Shown piece by piece: positions 35,078 to 43,244 of a DNA stretch of 49,941 bases. Below the pieces are notes generated by a model. It made no database searches and was not told where the DNA came from. It saw only the letters and a list, made by a program, of their open reading frames with translations. Position 1 is the stretch's first letter. Each line of letters starts with the position of its first letter. The DNA is taken from contig WTGJ01000031.1 in NCBI GenBank assembly GCA_011523615.1, forward strand, positions 1 through 49,941, read 5' to 3'. Origin of the DNA: Chloroflexota bacterium. Lineage in GTDB: Bacteria > Chloroflexota > Anaerolineae > Aggregatilineales > Phototrophicaceae. A program made the position numbers and the translations under genes.

Positions 35078-35956
35078 ATGACGACACAGGAAATCACCAC
35101 CGTTACGGTAAACCGGTCGTTATGGGCAGAGACGATCCGCCAGCTTCGTCGGAATGTGGCGGCAATGGTTGGCCTCTCGATTTTATTCATCCTGTCTCTG
35201 GTGGCGATCTTTGCCGACCAGATCGCCCCCCACGATCCGATCAAATTGGATCTGCTCCATCCGCTGCAACCGCCGTTGACGCCGGGTCATATTTTGGGGA
35301 CGGATGATCTGGGCAGAGATGTGCTCAGTCGCTTGATCTACGGCAGCCGCGCCTCCTTGATGGTGGGTTTCATCGTCGTCGGCATTGCCGGAACGGTCGG
35401 CGTCATTCTGGGTGCGATCAGCGGCTATTTCGGTGGGAAGATCGACATGATCATCATGCGAGTGGTCGATGTGCTTTTCGCCTTTCCCTTCCTCATCCTG
35501 GCCCTCGCCTTCGTAGCGATTCTCGGCCCCAGCCTGATCAACATGATGCTGGTCTTGGGAATGGTCAGCTGGATCGGTTATGCGCGCCTCGTGCGCTCGG
35601 TCGTGCTTTCGTTGCGAGAGATGACCTTTGTAGAGGCCGCCCACTCGGTGGGTGCTTCGGATATGCGGATCCTCTTCCAGCACATCCTGCCCAATGTGGT
35701 CGGAATCGTCGTGGTGCAGGCGACCTTCGGTGTGGCGCAGGCAATTTTGGCCGCCGCCGCCCTGAGCTTTCTGGGTTTTGGCGTTCAGCCACCGGCCGCG
35801 GAATGGGGCAATATGTTGACGAAAATGCGTGATTTCATGCGCGCGCAACCCGTACTGGTGGTCGCACCGGGGATGATGATCATGATCACTGTCTTATCCC
35901 TGAATTTCGTCGGCGATGCATTGCGCGATGCGCTGGATCCTTATATGCGGCTATAA
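35078..35956 (+). CDS. oligopeptide/dipeptide ABC transporter permease, DppC-like
   Basis: A 292-aa six-helix permease, partner of the preceding DppB-like gene (21-base gap). Family marks are ILGTDDLGRDVLSRLIYGSR near residue 70, IMRVVDVLFAFPFLILALAF, the coupling loop FVEAAHSVGASDMRILFQHI, and LSFLGFGVQPPAAEWGNML. Together with the binding protein downstream it would import a peptide-like solute. The ATG at 35078 is preceded by CAGGGCGAAG. The downstream 285-base gap carries a new promoter and operator rather than simple read-through. Confidence 0.93.
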   Translation: MTTQEITTVTVNRSLWAETIRQLRRNVAAMVGLSILFILSLVAIFADQIAPHDPIKLDLLHPLQPPLTPGHILGTDDLGRDVLSRLIYGSRASLMVGFIVVGIAGTVGVILGAISGYFGGKIDMIIMRVVDVLFAFPFLILALAFVAILGPSLINMMLVLGMVSWIGYARLVRSVVLSLREMTFVEAAHSVGASDMRILFQHILPNVVGIVVVQATFGVAQAILAAAALSFLGFGVQPPAAEWGNMLTKMRDFMRAQPVLVVAPGMMIMITVLSLNFVGDALRDALDPYMRL

Positions 35957-36041
35957 ATCTGGTGCAGGAATTGCGATCTAGGAATGGGTTTGGGTGAAAA
36001 AACGCAAGGGTGGCTCGATTGGTTGACAAGCAGGGAAAAAA

Positions 36042-36071
36042 TTGTTAGCTTCCTTAAAGATCGTATACAAT
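36042..36071 (+). promoter_or_regulatory. promoter candidate of the binding-protein gene
   Basis: TTGTTA, an 18-base spacer and TACAAT (36,066-36,071). The -10 lies in the left arm of the operator, the same overlap as at the S9 promoter. A perfect TTGACA at 36,023 has only a weak -10 (TAGCTT) and may be an alternative. Confidence 0.5.
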
Positions 36072-36099
36072 AGACTTGTGTACGATATGTTGTGCACGA
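36061..36099. promoter_or_regulatory. operator region: second copy of the TATACAA-N5-TTGTGTAC inverted repeat
   Basis: TCGTATACAA-N5-TTGTGTACGA at 36,061-36,085 pairs in 9 of 10 positions. A third element TTGTGCACGA follows at 36,090-36,099, 14 bases on. The 25-bp repeat matches the one at 31,078 in arm sequence and in the 5-base spacer. It is probably the same regulator's site controlling the binding-protein gene. Confidence 0.65.
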
Positions 36100-36241
36100 A
36101 TTGCTGATTGGAATGGTTTCCGTCTGCATAGATGAGTAGAAAGGGGAATGAAAATCATTCATCTTAACGCCACCTCAAAATGGTTTGAGTGGCCTGTGAA
36201 TCGTTCATTCGAAACTTTCTATTAGGGATAAGGAGCGAGAG

Positions 36242-37855
36242 ATGAAAAGCAAATTACTGGTCCTGTCCGTACTGTTGCTGTTGACTGTACCGCTGGTCGT
36301 CGTGGCACAGGATGAGCCCATGAGCGGTGGCATTTTCCGCCCCGCAACTGCGGCGCTGATTCAGTTTGACAGCATCTTCTCCGGCGATGGTCCATCCAAG
36401 GCGGCGATGTCTCAGATCTATAACTATCTGTATCGCAAGCAGAATTATGGCCCGCCTTTCCCGGATCTCGCCGAATCCTGGGAGTGGGTCGATGATACGA
36501 CCCTGGTGTTCAATCTGCGGCAGGGTGTTACCTTCCACGATGGCAATGATGTCTTCCCCGAAGGGGCCAATCGTGAAGTCACCGCGGACGATGTGATCTA
36601 CAGCATGGATCGTTGGGTGAATACCGAAGGCAGCCGCATTGAAGGCAACGTCATCGATGTCTACGAATCCATCGAGAAGATCGATGATTACACCGTTCAG
36701 TTCAATCTTTCCGCACCGACGGCGCTCTGGTTCGAACAAACGGCGGGTCTCGGCTTGCTGGCCATCGTCCCCCGGGAAGCGGTGGAACACTACGGCGATG
36801 ACTTCGGTCTGAACCCGATCGGTTCCGGACCTTTCGAGTTCGTCGAATACGTCGCGGACAGTCACTTGACCTTGCGCGAGAACGAGGATTACTTCATCGA
36901 TTGCCATCTGGATGGCGTCGAATATCAGATCATCCCCGAAGCGAGCGTCGCATTGATCGCCTTCGAAGCGGGTGATGTCGATTTCATCACCGGCGCACCG
37001 GCCGTAGAAGTGCCTCGCTTGATTGAAGACGAAAACTACCAGGCCTTCGTCCGCAACTCCGGTTCCGCCCGCTTGATCCACTTCCCGGCAGGGGTGGACG
37101 ATTGGGCGGATCCGCGCATTCGTGAGGCCTGGGCGCGGGCGATCGATAGCGACCGTATCGGCGCAGTCGTCTATGGTGAGCTGGCCAGTGAAGCGGGTTC
37201 AGTCGGTACTACCAGCCGCGGTCTCTCTGGGCACGTGGAAGAGTTGGCCGAAGCACAGGCTTACGACCCGGACCGGGCTCGTGAGTTGCTGGCCGAAGCC
37301 GGCTGGACGGATTCGGACGGCAATGGCATCGTCGACAAAGACGGTGTGGACATGGAAGAAATTCCAATCACCACCTTCAACATCGCCTTGATGGATCGTG
37401 TGATGGAAATCGTCATCACCCAGCTCCGTGAAGTAGGTCTCCCTGTGGTGGCCGACGTAACGGAATTCGGTACCTGGGCCGATCGTTACAGTAGAGTCGA
37501 AGATGGTGCCCGAGTGGGTGATCGGCTTGTCAACATGTGGGCTGGCTGCGGCGGACCTGCGGGTCTTGGCTTGTGCTGGGGTCGGACAGGTCCCAAGGCG
37601 CGAGTCGAAGGTCTCGATGATGAATGGGTCTTCGAGCAACTCGAGTTGGCCAACCGGACTGCCGATTTCGATGCCCGTGATGTCATCAAAGACGAAGTGA
37701 CCCGGCGTGTCTTCGGTGAGATGTACTACACCATCAACGCCACACCACCGATTCGCTCGGTCGTCTTCGCCAGGGAATACGTGAAGGACTACGGCTTGCC
37801 CTGGGGCTTCGACAACATCTGCACGACGAACAACAACGTCTGGCTGGACAAGTAA
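36242..37855 (+). CDS. ABC transporter substrate-binding protein, family 5 (peptide type)
   Basis: A 537-aa exported protein. Residues 1-22 form a signal peptide (LLVLSVLLLLTVPLVVVA, cleavage before QDEP); there is no lipobox Cys. The mature part has the family 5 layout: TAALIQFDSIFSGDGPSKA, VFNLRQGVTFHDGNDVFPEG and ADDVIYSMDRWVN, and GSGPFEFVEYVADSHLTL. Such proteins deliver di/oligopeptides or other amide-rich solutes to Dpp-type permeases. AAGGAG lies 7 bases before the ATG. It has its own operator and promoter and ends at a strong terminator, so it may be expressed at higher level than the permeases, usual for binding proteins. Ligand unknown. Confidence 0.93.
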   Translation: MKSKLLVLSVLLLLTVPLVVVAQDEPMSGGIFRPATAALIQFDSIFSGDGPSKAAMSQIYNYLYRKQNYGPPFPDLAESWEWVDDTTLVFNLRQGVTFHDGNDVFPEGANREVTADDVIYSMDRWVNTEGSRIEGNVIDVYESIEKIDDYTVQFNLSAPTALWFEQTAGLGLLAIVPREAVEHYGDDFGLNPIGSGPFEFVEYVADSHLTLRENEDYFIDCHLDGVEYQIIPEASVALIAFEAGDVDFITGAPAVEVPRLIEDENYQAFVRNSGSARLIHFPAGVDDWADPRIREAWARAIDSDRIGAVVYGELASEAGSVGTTSRGLSGHVEELAEAQAYDPDRARELLAEAGWTDSDGNGIVDKDGVDMEEIPITTFNIALMDRVMEIVITQLREVGLPVVADVTEFGTWADRYSRVEDGARVGDRLVNMWAGCGGPAGLGLCWGRTGPKARVEGLDDEWVFEQLELANRTADFDARDVIKDEVTRRVFGEMYYTINATPPIRSVVFAREYVKDYGLPWGFDNICTTNNNVWLDK

Positions 37856-37876
37856 AAGCCCGTTCGTAGAAATGGG

Positions 37877-37907
37877 GAGGTGGGGGACGATCCCCCACCT
37901 CTTTCTT
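37877..37907 (+). terminator. rho-independent terminator after the binding-protein gene
   Basis: GAGGTGGGGGA-CGA-TCCCCCACCTC is a perfect 11-bp stem with a 3-base loop, followed by TTTCTT. It begins 22 bases after the stop codon. Genes from 37,988 on therefore need their own promoter or leak-through. Confidence 0.9.
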
Positions 37908-37987
37908 GACTCAGTAACTTCCGATTCCGTACTGAGTTCGGGCAGTGGATTGTGCTATTTCCTGATTGGGCAAAGTGAGGATCGTTC

Positions 37988-39361
37988 GTGGATCTGAAGC
38001 AAATCGCCAGCCACATACCAGAATACGAATCTTTCCCTACAATCGACGAACAATACGAGGTGACGCGCCAGTTGGCGAGGGATTTTCCTGATCTGGTTTC
38101 CGTAGAAACCCTGGGCGAAACCCGAGCCGGTGAACCGCTCGAGATGTTCAGCATCGGCGAAGGGGAAAGCCATGCGCTGGTTTTTGGTGGGCCGCACCCC
38201 TGCGAGCCCGTAGGCTGCCTGACGATCGATTTTTTGAGCCGCCATCTGTGCGAAAACGAAGATTTTCGCCACGAGCTGGGCTATCAGTGGCACTTCATTC
38301 GCTGCCTGGATATCGATGGCATGAGGCTCAATGAGGGTTGGTTTCAAAAACCGCGAACGCCCCTCAATTATTATCGCCATATGTTCCGGCCCTTGATGAA
38401 CGAACAGCCGGAAATGCTGTTTCCCATCGAATACAAGTCTTTCCACTTCGACCAGCCCTTCCCAGAGACATCAGCGCTGAAGAAGGCCATCGATAGGTTG
38501 CGGCCCAAATTGATGCTTTCGCTGCACAATGCGGAATTTGGTGGCGCCTATTACTACATCAGCCACCCGCTAGAGGGGGTATTTTCTTTATTTTCCGAGA
38601 TTCCGGGTTGGTTTGATGTTCCGCTGGATCTGGGCGAGCCGGATCAGGCGGGTTACATCGTGCAATATGCGCCGGCAATTTACCGGGCCATCACCGTGCG
38701 CGATGGCTACGAGCGGCGGCTCGCTGCTGGTGTCGTCGATCCGACCCAGGGGATCGATTGGGGCGGCACCAGCAACGGTTATGCGGAACGGCTTTGCGAC
38801 ACCGTGACGCTGTTACCGGAAGTCCCTTACTGGACGGACGCTCGCATCAACGACAACACCGTATTGGAAGTGACCCGGCGGGAAATCTTCTCTGAAATGA
38901 TCGACCGCGAAGAAACGGTCTATACCCTCATCCAACGGATGTACAAGTGGGTAGAAGCTGACCTCACCGTGGATAGTCACTATCGGCGAGCGGTGCATAG
39001 CCGCATTCATTATTACCTGGGGGGCATTCCGCCGCGCCGGCAGTGGGTGGAAGAAGATCCGGCATTGGAGCTGCCAGCCACCATCGCCAAGCAGTTCCAG
39101 GTGAAGTATCGCAAAGAGCACGAATTGATGCGCATGCGCGGCATGTTCCTGCGGATGTTGGATGAAGAAGTGGCACACGGCAATGATCATCCTTCCTTTC
39201 ACATCCCCCGGGAGGTCGTCAAGAACAACCTGCACGATGTGGCGACCGCGCTACAGGATGAGATCGATTACATATATTTGCCGATTCGCAATATTGTCGG
39301 GATTCAACTCAGCGCGGGCCTGGCGACGGCCGCTGTCTTGAATCACGTCGCCCTCGATTGA
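37988..39361 (+). CDS. M14-family zinc carboxypeptidase-like protein
   Basis: A 457-aa protein. GGPHPCEPVG gives the H70-x-x-E73 zinc pair and LMLSLHNAEFGG the third ligand His180; ETLGETRAGEPLEMFSIG precedes them as in M14 enzymes. A later Glu in LLPEVPYWTDARI may be the general base. M14 members remove C-terminal residues from peptides or process amide-linked conjugates; no signal peptide, so likely cytoplasmic. The C-terminal ~120 residues are extra helical sequence. A GTG at 37988, after GAGG at 8 bases, is the start. It follows the terminator closely and its stop overlaps the next possible start, so a new transcript probably begins here. Confidence 0.8.
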   Translation: MDLKQIASHIPEYESFPTIDEQYEVTRQLARDFPDLVSVETLGETRAGEPLEMFSIGEGESHALVFGGPHPCEPVGCLTIDFLSRHLCENEDFRHELGYQWHFIRCLDIDGMRLNEGWFQKPRTPLNYYRHMFRPLMNEQPEMLFPIEYKSFHFDQPFPETSALKKAIDRLRPKLMLSLHNAEFGGAYYYISHPLEGVFSLFSEIPGWFDVPLDLGEPDQAGYIVQYAPAIYRAITVRDGYERRLAAGVVDPTQGIDWGGTSNGYAERLCDTVTLLPEVPYWTDARINDNTVLEVTRREIFSEMIDREETVYTLIQRMYKWVEADLTVDSHYRRAVHSRIHYYLGGIPPRRQWVEEDPALELPATIAKQFQVKYRKEHELMRMRGMFLRMLDEEVAHGNDHPSFHIPREVVKNNLHDVATALQDEIDYIYLPIRNIVGIQLSAGLATAAVLNHVALD

Positions 39362-39378
39362 CAAAAGCGGCGGAATCG

Positions 39379-40827
39379 ATGCCCGTCCTGCTCAAAAAAT
39401 CCCAGGTGGCGCGGGCAGCGGCGACGCAGGTTGCCTTACCCAAGCCAGCAGAAGTATCCCCAACCCCGGCGAAGACCGTTGCCGCGGGGGCTTCAGCGGT
39501 AACTTTGGCGCAGATCCTGCGCAGCTGGTGGCCCATTACCTTGAGTTGGTTGATGATGATCGCCGAAGGGCCGATGGTGGCTGCTCTGCTGGCACGATTG
39601 CCAGAGCCAACCTTGAACCTGGCCGCGTACGGGGGCATCGTTCGCCCGTTGACTTTCGCCATCGAATCGCCGCTCCTGGTGCTCCTCACGGCTTCGGCCA
39701 CGCTGTGCAAAAACTGGGAGACCTACCAGAAAGTGCGGAAATATGCGATTTGGTATATCGCGATCTGTACCGCGATCCATGTCGTCATCGCCATCACGCC
39801 GGTCTATTACTGGGTGACGGGTCGTTTGATCGATGCGCCGCAGCAGATCATCGAACCGGCCCGGATCGGCATGATCATCACCATCCCCTATTTGGCCCTG
39901 GTCGCTTACCGCCGCCTCAATCATGGGGTATTGATCCGCTTCCGGCATTCTTATTCCATCATGATCGGTACCCTGATTCGCCTGGTGTTGGTTCTGGCCG
40001 TGATGATCTTCGGCCCGAGTTTTAAATTGGGTGCCTCCGGTGTGTTCCTGGGCGCCCTGACCATGACCGGAGGCGTGTTGATTGAAGCGTTATTCATCGA
40101 GTGGCGCTTTCGCCCCGTCTGTCGCAATGAACTGAAAAAAGCGCCTGCTCCTGAAGCTGCGGAGCGAATCAACCACTCCCAGTTCATGAAATTTTACTTG
40201 CCATTGGCCAGTACGACCGTCGCCATGTTCCTGATTCATCCGGTCATCAGCGCGGCGTTGAGCCGAATGCCCAATCCGGTGCTGTCGTTGGCGATCTGGT
40301 CGCCGGTGGTGGGGTTGGCGGGGATGTTGGCGGCGGGCGGCGGGCCGCTCGTGGATGTGATGGTCACGGTATTGGATCGCCCCAGATCCCTCGCAAGAAT
40401 ACGGCAATTCACGCTGATGGTGGCGGCAGTTACGGCGCTGTTGGCCCTGTCTCTCGTGCTTTCTCCGTTGGGAAAGGTGTGGTTCGGGAGTGTTTCCGCT
40501 TTGGCCGGTTCTTTGCTCACCGTCGCGCAGACTTCTTTCTGGTTTGCATTGCCCTATCCCATTTTCCTCGTGTTCCAAAGCTATTACCAGGGGATCTTGA
40601 CCTACAAACACCGTACGAACCGAATCACCGAGGCCGTTTTCCTGAATACTCTCACGATGGTCGTTTTCCTCATTTTGGGGACATTATGGGGGAAGACTGA
40701 AGGGATTTATGTGGCCACGACTGCCCTGTCGGTCGGCATGATCTTGCAAACTTTTTGGCTGTGGTGGCGCAGCCAAAAATGGCTCCACTTGTTGGAAGAA
40801 GAAGTTCAAGGGAAGGTGGCTCGATGA
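39379..40827 (+). CDS. polytopic membrane protein, possibly MATE/MOP-like transporter
   Basis: A 482-aa protein with about 12 hydrophobic segments after an Ala/Pro/Thr-rich N-terminus of ~35 residues. Two-halves arrangement (segments starting ILRSWWPITLSWLMMIAEGP and later KFYLPLASTTVAMFLIHPVI) resembles MATE/MOP flippases, but I see no diagnostic motif, so the assignment is weak. By context it could export a product or a toxic intermediate of the island, or move its substrate. A TTG at 39358 overlapping the previous stop would add seven residues; the ATG at 39379 is chosen, though its ribosome-binding site is poor. It overlaps the next gene as ATGA. Confidence 0.65.
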   Translation: MPVLLKKSQVARAAATQVALPKPAEVSPTPAKTVAAGASAVTLAQILRSWWPITLSWLMMIAEGPMVAALLARLPEPTLNLAAYGGIVRPLTFAIESPLLVLLTASATLCKNWETYQKVRKYAIWYIAICTAIHVVIAITPVYYWVTGRLIDAPQQIIEPARIGMIITIPYLALVAYRRLNHGVLIRFRHSYSIMIGTLIRLVLVLAVMIFGPSFKLGASGVFLGALTMTGGVLIEALFIEWRFRPVCRNELKKAPAPEAAERINHSQFMKFYLPLASTTVAMFLIHPVISAALSRMPNPVLSLAIWSPVVGLAGMLAAGGGPLVDVMVTVLDRPRSLARIRQFTLMVAAVTALLALSLVLSPLGKVWFGSVSALAGSLLTVAQTSFWFALPYPIFLVFQSYYQGILTYKHRTNRITEAVFLNTLTMVVFLILGTLWGKTEGIYVATTALSVGMILQTFWLWWRSQKWLHLLEEEVQGKVAR

Positions 40828-42086
40828 GGGGGAATTGGCAAGCGCGCGCGCGACAGAATCTGGATACCGTGATGGGCAAAATGGCAGCAGGCGACTACAA
40901 CACGGAGCAACCGGGGGCGATCAATGCGGTCATACGCGCGGAGATACCCCACGCTGGTTTTGTGTATGAGAAGGCGGTCGGTCGTGCTTATGCCAATTCC
41001 GCTGTACCCATGACCACGGAGCATCAGTTTCACATTGCCAGCGTGGCCAAACCGATGACTGCCACGGTCATCCTGCAGCTGTGGGAGGAAGGCGCACTGG
41101 GGAGCAATGGCCTGGATGCCAATCTCGCCGAGCTCGGGGTTTTTGATGAAGCGATCGTCGAACGCCTGCACATGATCGACGGCGTGAGTTTTGGGCAGCA
41201 GGTGACGCTGCGGCACTTGCTGACGCACACCTCCGGCTTCAAGGAGTCGGTGGGTGATGATGCCGGTGGTACCGCGAAAGATTATGGCCACCCCGCGCCG
41301 AATTCCTACCTGGCGCGCTATCAAGCTGGAATTCAGGCGCATCTCGATTGCCTGGAAGATCTGGATTGTGATTTGGATGAGTTGGTGACCCGCAAGAATT
41401 GGAATATGTGGGATCCCAGCCGGCCCGATGATCCAGAAGCCGGTGTGGTCAATTGGTTCCTGGCAACGGGCACCTCCGCCGCTGCGCTTTGGCCGCCGGG
41501 GCAGCAATTTTACTACAGCGACACGGGTTATGTCGTCCTGGGCCTGGTTGCAGAGCAGCTCACCGGAAAGGATCTGCACCGCTTGTGGCGAGAACGAATT
41601 TTCGACCCGCTCGGGATGGAGAAAAGTTATCTCGCTTATGCGACGGATCCGTACCCAGATCCCTGGATCCACGATGTAGCGGATTTCTTTTTGGGCGAAA
41701 TCGGTGGCGTAACCAGCAAGTTCAATATTTCCTTTGACCGCGGTGGTGGTGGCGTCGTTTCGACCGTGGGGGATTTGAACCGATACTTGATGGGATTGAT
41801 GCGCGGTGAATTGTTCAAACGCCCGGAAACTTTGGTCACGATGACGCAGTGGCGTTACTTCCCTGGCATCAAAACGCCGCGCGTCGGGGTAGGGCTTGGA
41901 ATATTTGGTGAGGGCACCGAGCATAAGACCGTGCTGATCGGCCATTCCGGCGCCTACGGCACCAAAATGTACTTCGAGCCAGAAACCGGTCTCTATTTCA
42001 GTGGCACGGTCAATCAACGCCTGGGTGTGCCTTACTATTGGTGGCATGAAGTAGTGCGCGCCATACACGAAGCGAGCGATCATTGA
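40824..42086 (+). CDS. serine beta-lactamase-fold hydrolase (class C-like / S12 family)
   Basis: A 420-aa protein with the active-site pair S73-V-A-K76 in FHIASVAKPMTATVIL and the second motif Y231-S-D in QQFYYSDTGYVVLGLVAEQL; TLRHLLTHTSGF and the late IGHSGAYGTKMYF also fit the family. The family includes D-aminopeptidases, DD-peptidases, esterases and AmpC-type enzymes; substrate is not readable. No signal peptide, so cytoplasmic, which argues against an antibiotic-resistance role. GGAAGG 8 bases upstream and the ATGA overlap with the previous gene fix the start at 40824. Next gene is the C45 hydrolase, ten bases on. Confidence 0.88.
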   Translation: MRGNWQARARQNLDTVMGKMAAGDYNTEQPGAINAVIRAEIPHAGFVYEKAVGRAYANSAVPMTTEHQFHIASVAKPMTATVILQLWEEGALGSNGLDANLAELGVFDEAIVERLHMIDGVSFGQQVTLRHLLTHTSGFKESVGDDAGGTAKDYGHPAPNSYLARYQAGIQAHLDCLEDLDCDLDELVTRKNWNMWDPSRPDDPEAGVVNWFLATGTSAAALWPPGQQFYYSDTGYVVLGLVAEQLTGKDLHRLWRERIFDPLGMEKSYLAYATDPYPDPWIHDVADFFLGEIGGVTSKFNISFDRGGGGVVSTVGDLNRYLMGLMRGELFKRPETLVTMTQWRYFPGIKTPRVGVGLGIFGEGTEHKTVLIGHSGAYGTKMYFEPETGLYFSGTVNQRLGVPYYWWHEVVRAIHEASDH

Positions 42087-42096
42087 AGGGAAGCTC

Positions 42097-43224
42097 ATGA
42101 AGGCGGCGGATTTCCGCGTGATGGTGTTGGAAGGTAGCGCCAGAGAGCGCGGCCAGGCGCATGGCGAAGCGCTGCGCGATTCAATTCATTCGCTGGTGGG
42201 TGAGTGGAAAGAGAATATCTACCAGGATTTGCGCATGGATCCCGATCAATTCCTGGCTGAATTGGTGCAAGAAACCCACTTCATCCCCACCATCGAGCGC
42301 TGGACACCTTCTCTTCTGGAAGAAGTACAAGGCATTGCCGAAGGGGCTGGTTTGGATTTCAACACCATCTTCGCCCGTCAATTGAGCGACGAAGAGCCAT
42401 GGTTTCGGCTGGAGAAGAAGTTGGGAAGAAGCTGGGGATTCGTCGAAAATTGCAGCGCGATCGGTTGCAATCCGCGGGGCAATGCGCCAGCGATCGTCGC
42501 CGAAAATATGGATACGCCAGCCTATTACGATGGCTATCAGGTATTGCTGCACATCAAATATCCAGATTCGCCACTGGAAGTATTCATGTTCACCATAGCG
42601 GGGAAGATCAATCTGGCAGGGATGAGCAATGCGCCGCTGGCCATCTGTTGCAATACCGTCCTGCCTTTGAATTACGCCAAAGATGGCTTGCCGGAAGATT
42701 TTGTGGTTCGTGGCGCGCTGGAACAAGCGGATTGGAACGCTGCGGTGGATTTCATGTGCCGCCTCCCGCACGCCTCCGGGCAAAACTATCTCATGGGCGG
42801 ACCAGAGCGCGTCATTTGCCTGGAATGCTCCGCGAACCAGGTGGTGGAATATCAGAATGCTGCGAATGTGGAGCGCGTCTGGCACACCAATCATCCACTC
42901 ATCAATGACGATTGCAGCATTCATGAACAACGTCTGGAGCGAATGACCGAGCAAGAGCAAGCCACCTGGCGCGATGGCAGTGGCGCGCGCAGCAACACGC
43001 ACGCACGCATGAACTACTTGAACCGCGAATTGCGGCAATCCAACGACGCTCTTACGGTCGCTTGCATCCGCGAGCATCTCAGTTCCCATGAAGCGCCGGT
43101 CTGCCATCATTCCGAGCAAAAGATCACCCTCGGTTGCCTGATCATGGAGCTGGGCGATCCCCCGGTCTTGCATCTTTCACCCGGTCCGCCCTGTTGCACG
43201 CCCTTTGCAAGCCATCGGTTTTAG
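42097..43224 (+). CDS. C45-family Ntn hydrolase (acyl-CoA:6-aminopenicillanic acid acyltransferase-like)
   Basis: A 375-aa protein. RGQAHGEALRDSIHSLV at the N-terminus and FVENCSAIGCNPRGNAPAIV around Cys119 match the penicillin acyltransferase (C45) family, in which autocleavage before the Cys frees the nucleophile; AENMDTPAYYDGYQVLLHIK, GKINLAGMSNAPLAICCNTV and RVWHTNHPL follow. Members hydrolyse or transfer acyl groups on amides. Bacterial C45 proteins are mostly uncharacterised. AAGGGAAG 5 bases upstream of the ATG. The pairing with a beta-lactamase-fold hydrolase, M14 and S9 peptidases suggests stepwise dismantling of an acylated peptide or amide. Confidence 0.87.
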   Translation: MKAADFRVMVLEGSARERGQAHGEALRDSIHSLVGEWKENIYQDLRMDPDQFLAELVQETHFIPTIERWTPSLLEEVQGIAEGAGLDFNTIFARQLSDEEPWFRLEKKLGRSWGFVENCSAIGCNPRGNAPAIVAENMDTPAYYDGYQVLLHIKYPDSPLEVFMFTIAGKINLAGMSNAPLAICCNTVLPLNYAKDGLPEDFVVRGALEQADWNAAVDFMCRLPHASGQNYLMGGPERVICLECSANQVVEYQNAANVERVWHTNHPLINDDCSIHEQRLERMTEQEQATWRDGSGARSNTHARMNYLNRELRQSNDALTVACIREHLSSHEAPVCHHSEQKITLGCLIMELGDPPVLHLSPGPPCCTPFASHRF

Positions 43225-43244
43225 ATTTTTTCGAGGAGCGAGGG

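Noticed and set aside
40824..42086. Antibiotic-resistance beta-lactamase
   Set aside because: No signal peptide and the context is peptide catabolism; the SxxK/YSD fold is shared by many peptidases and esterases.
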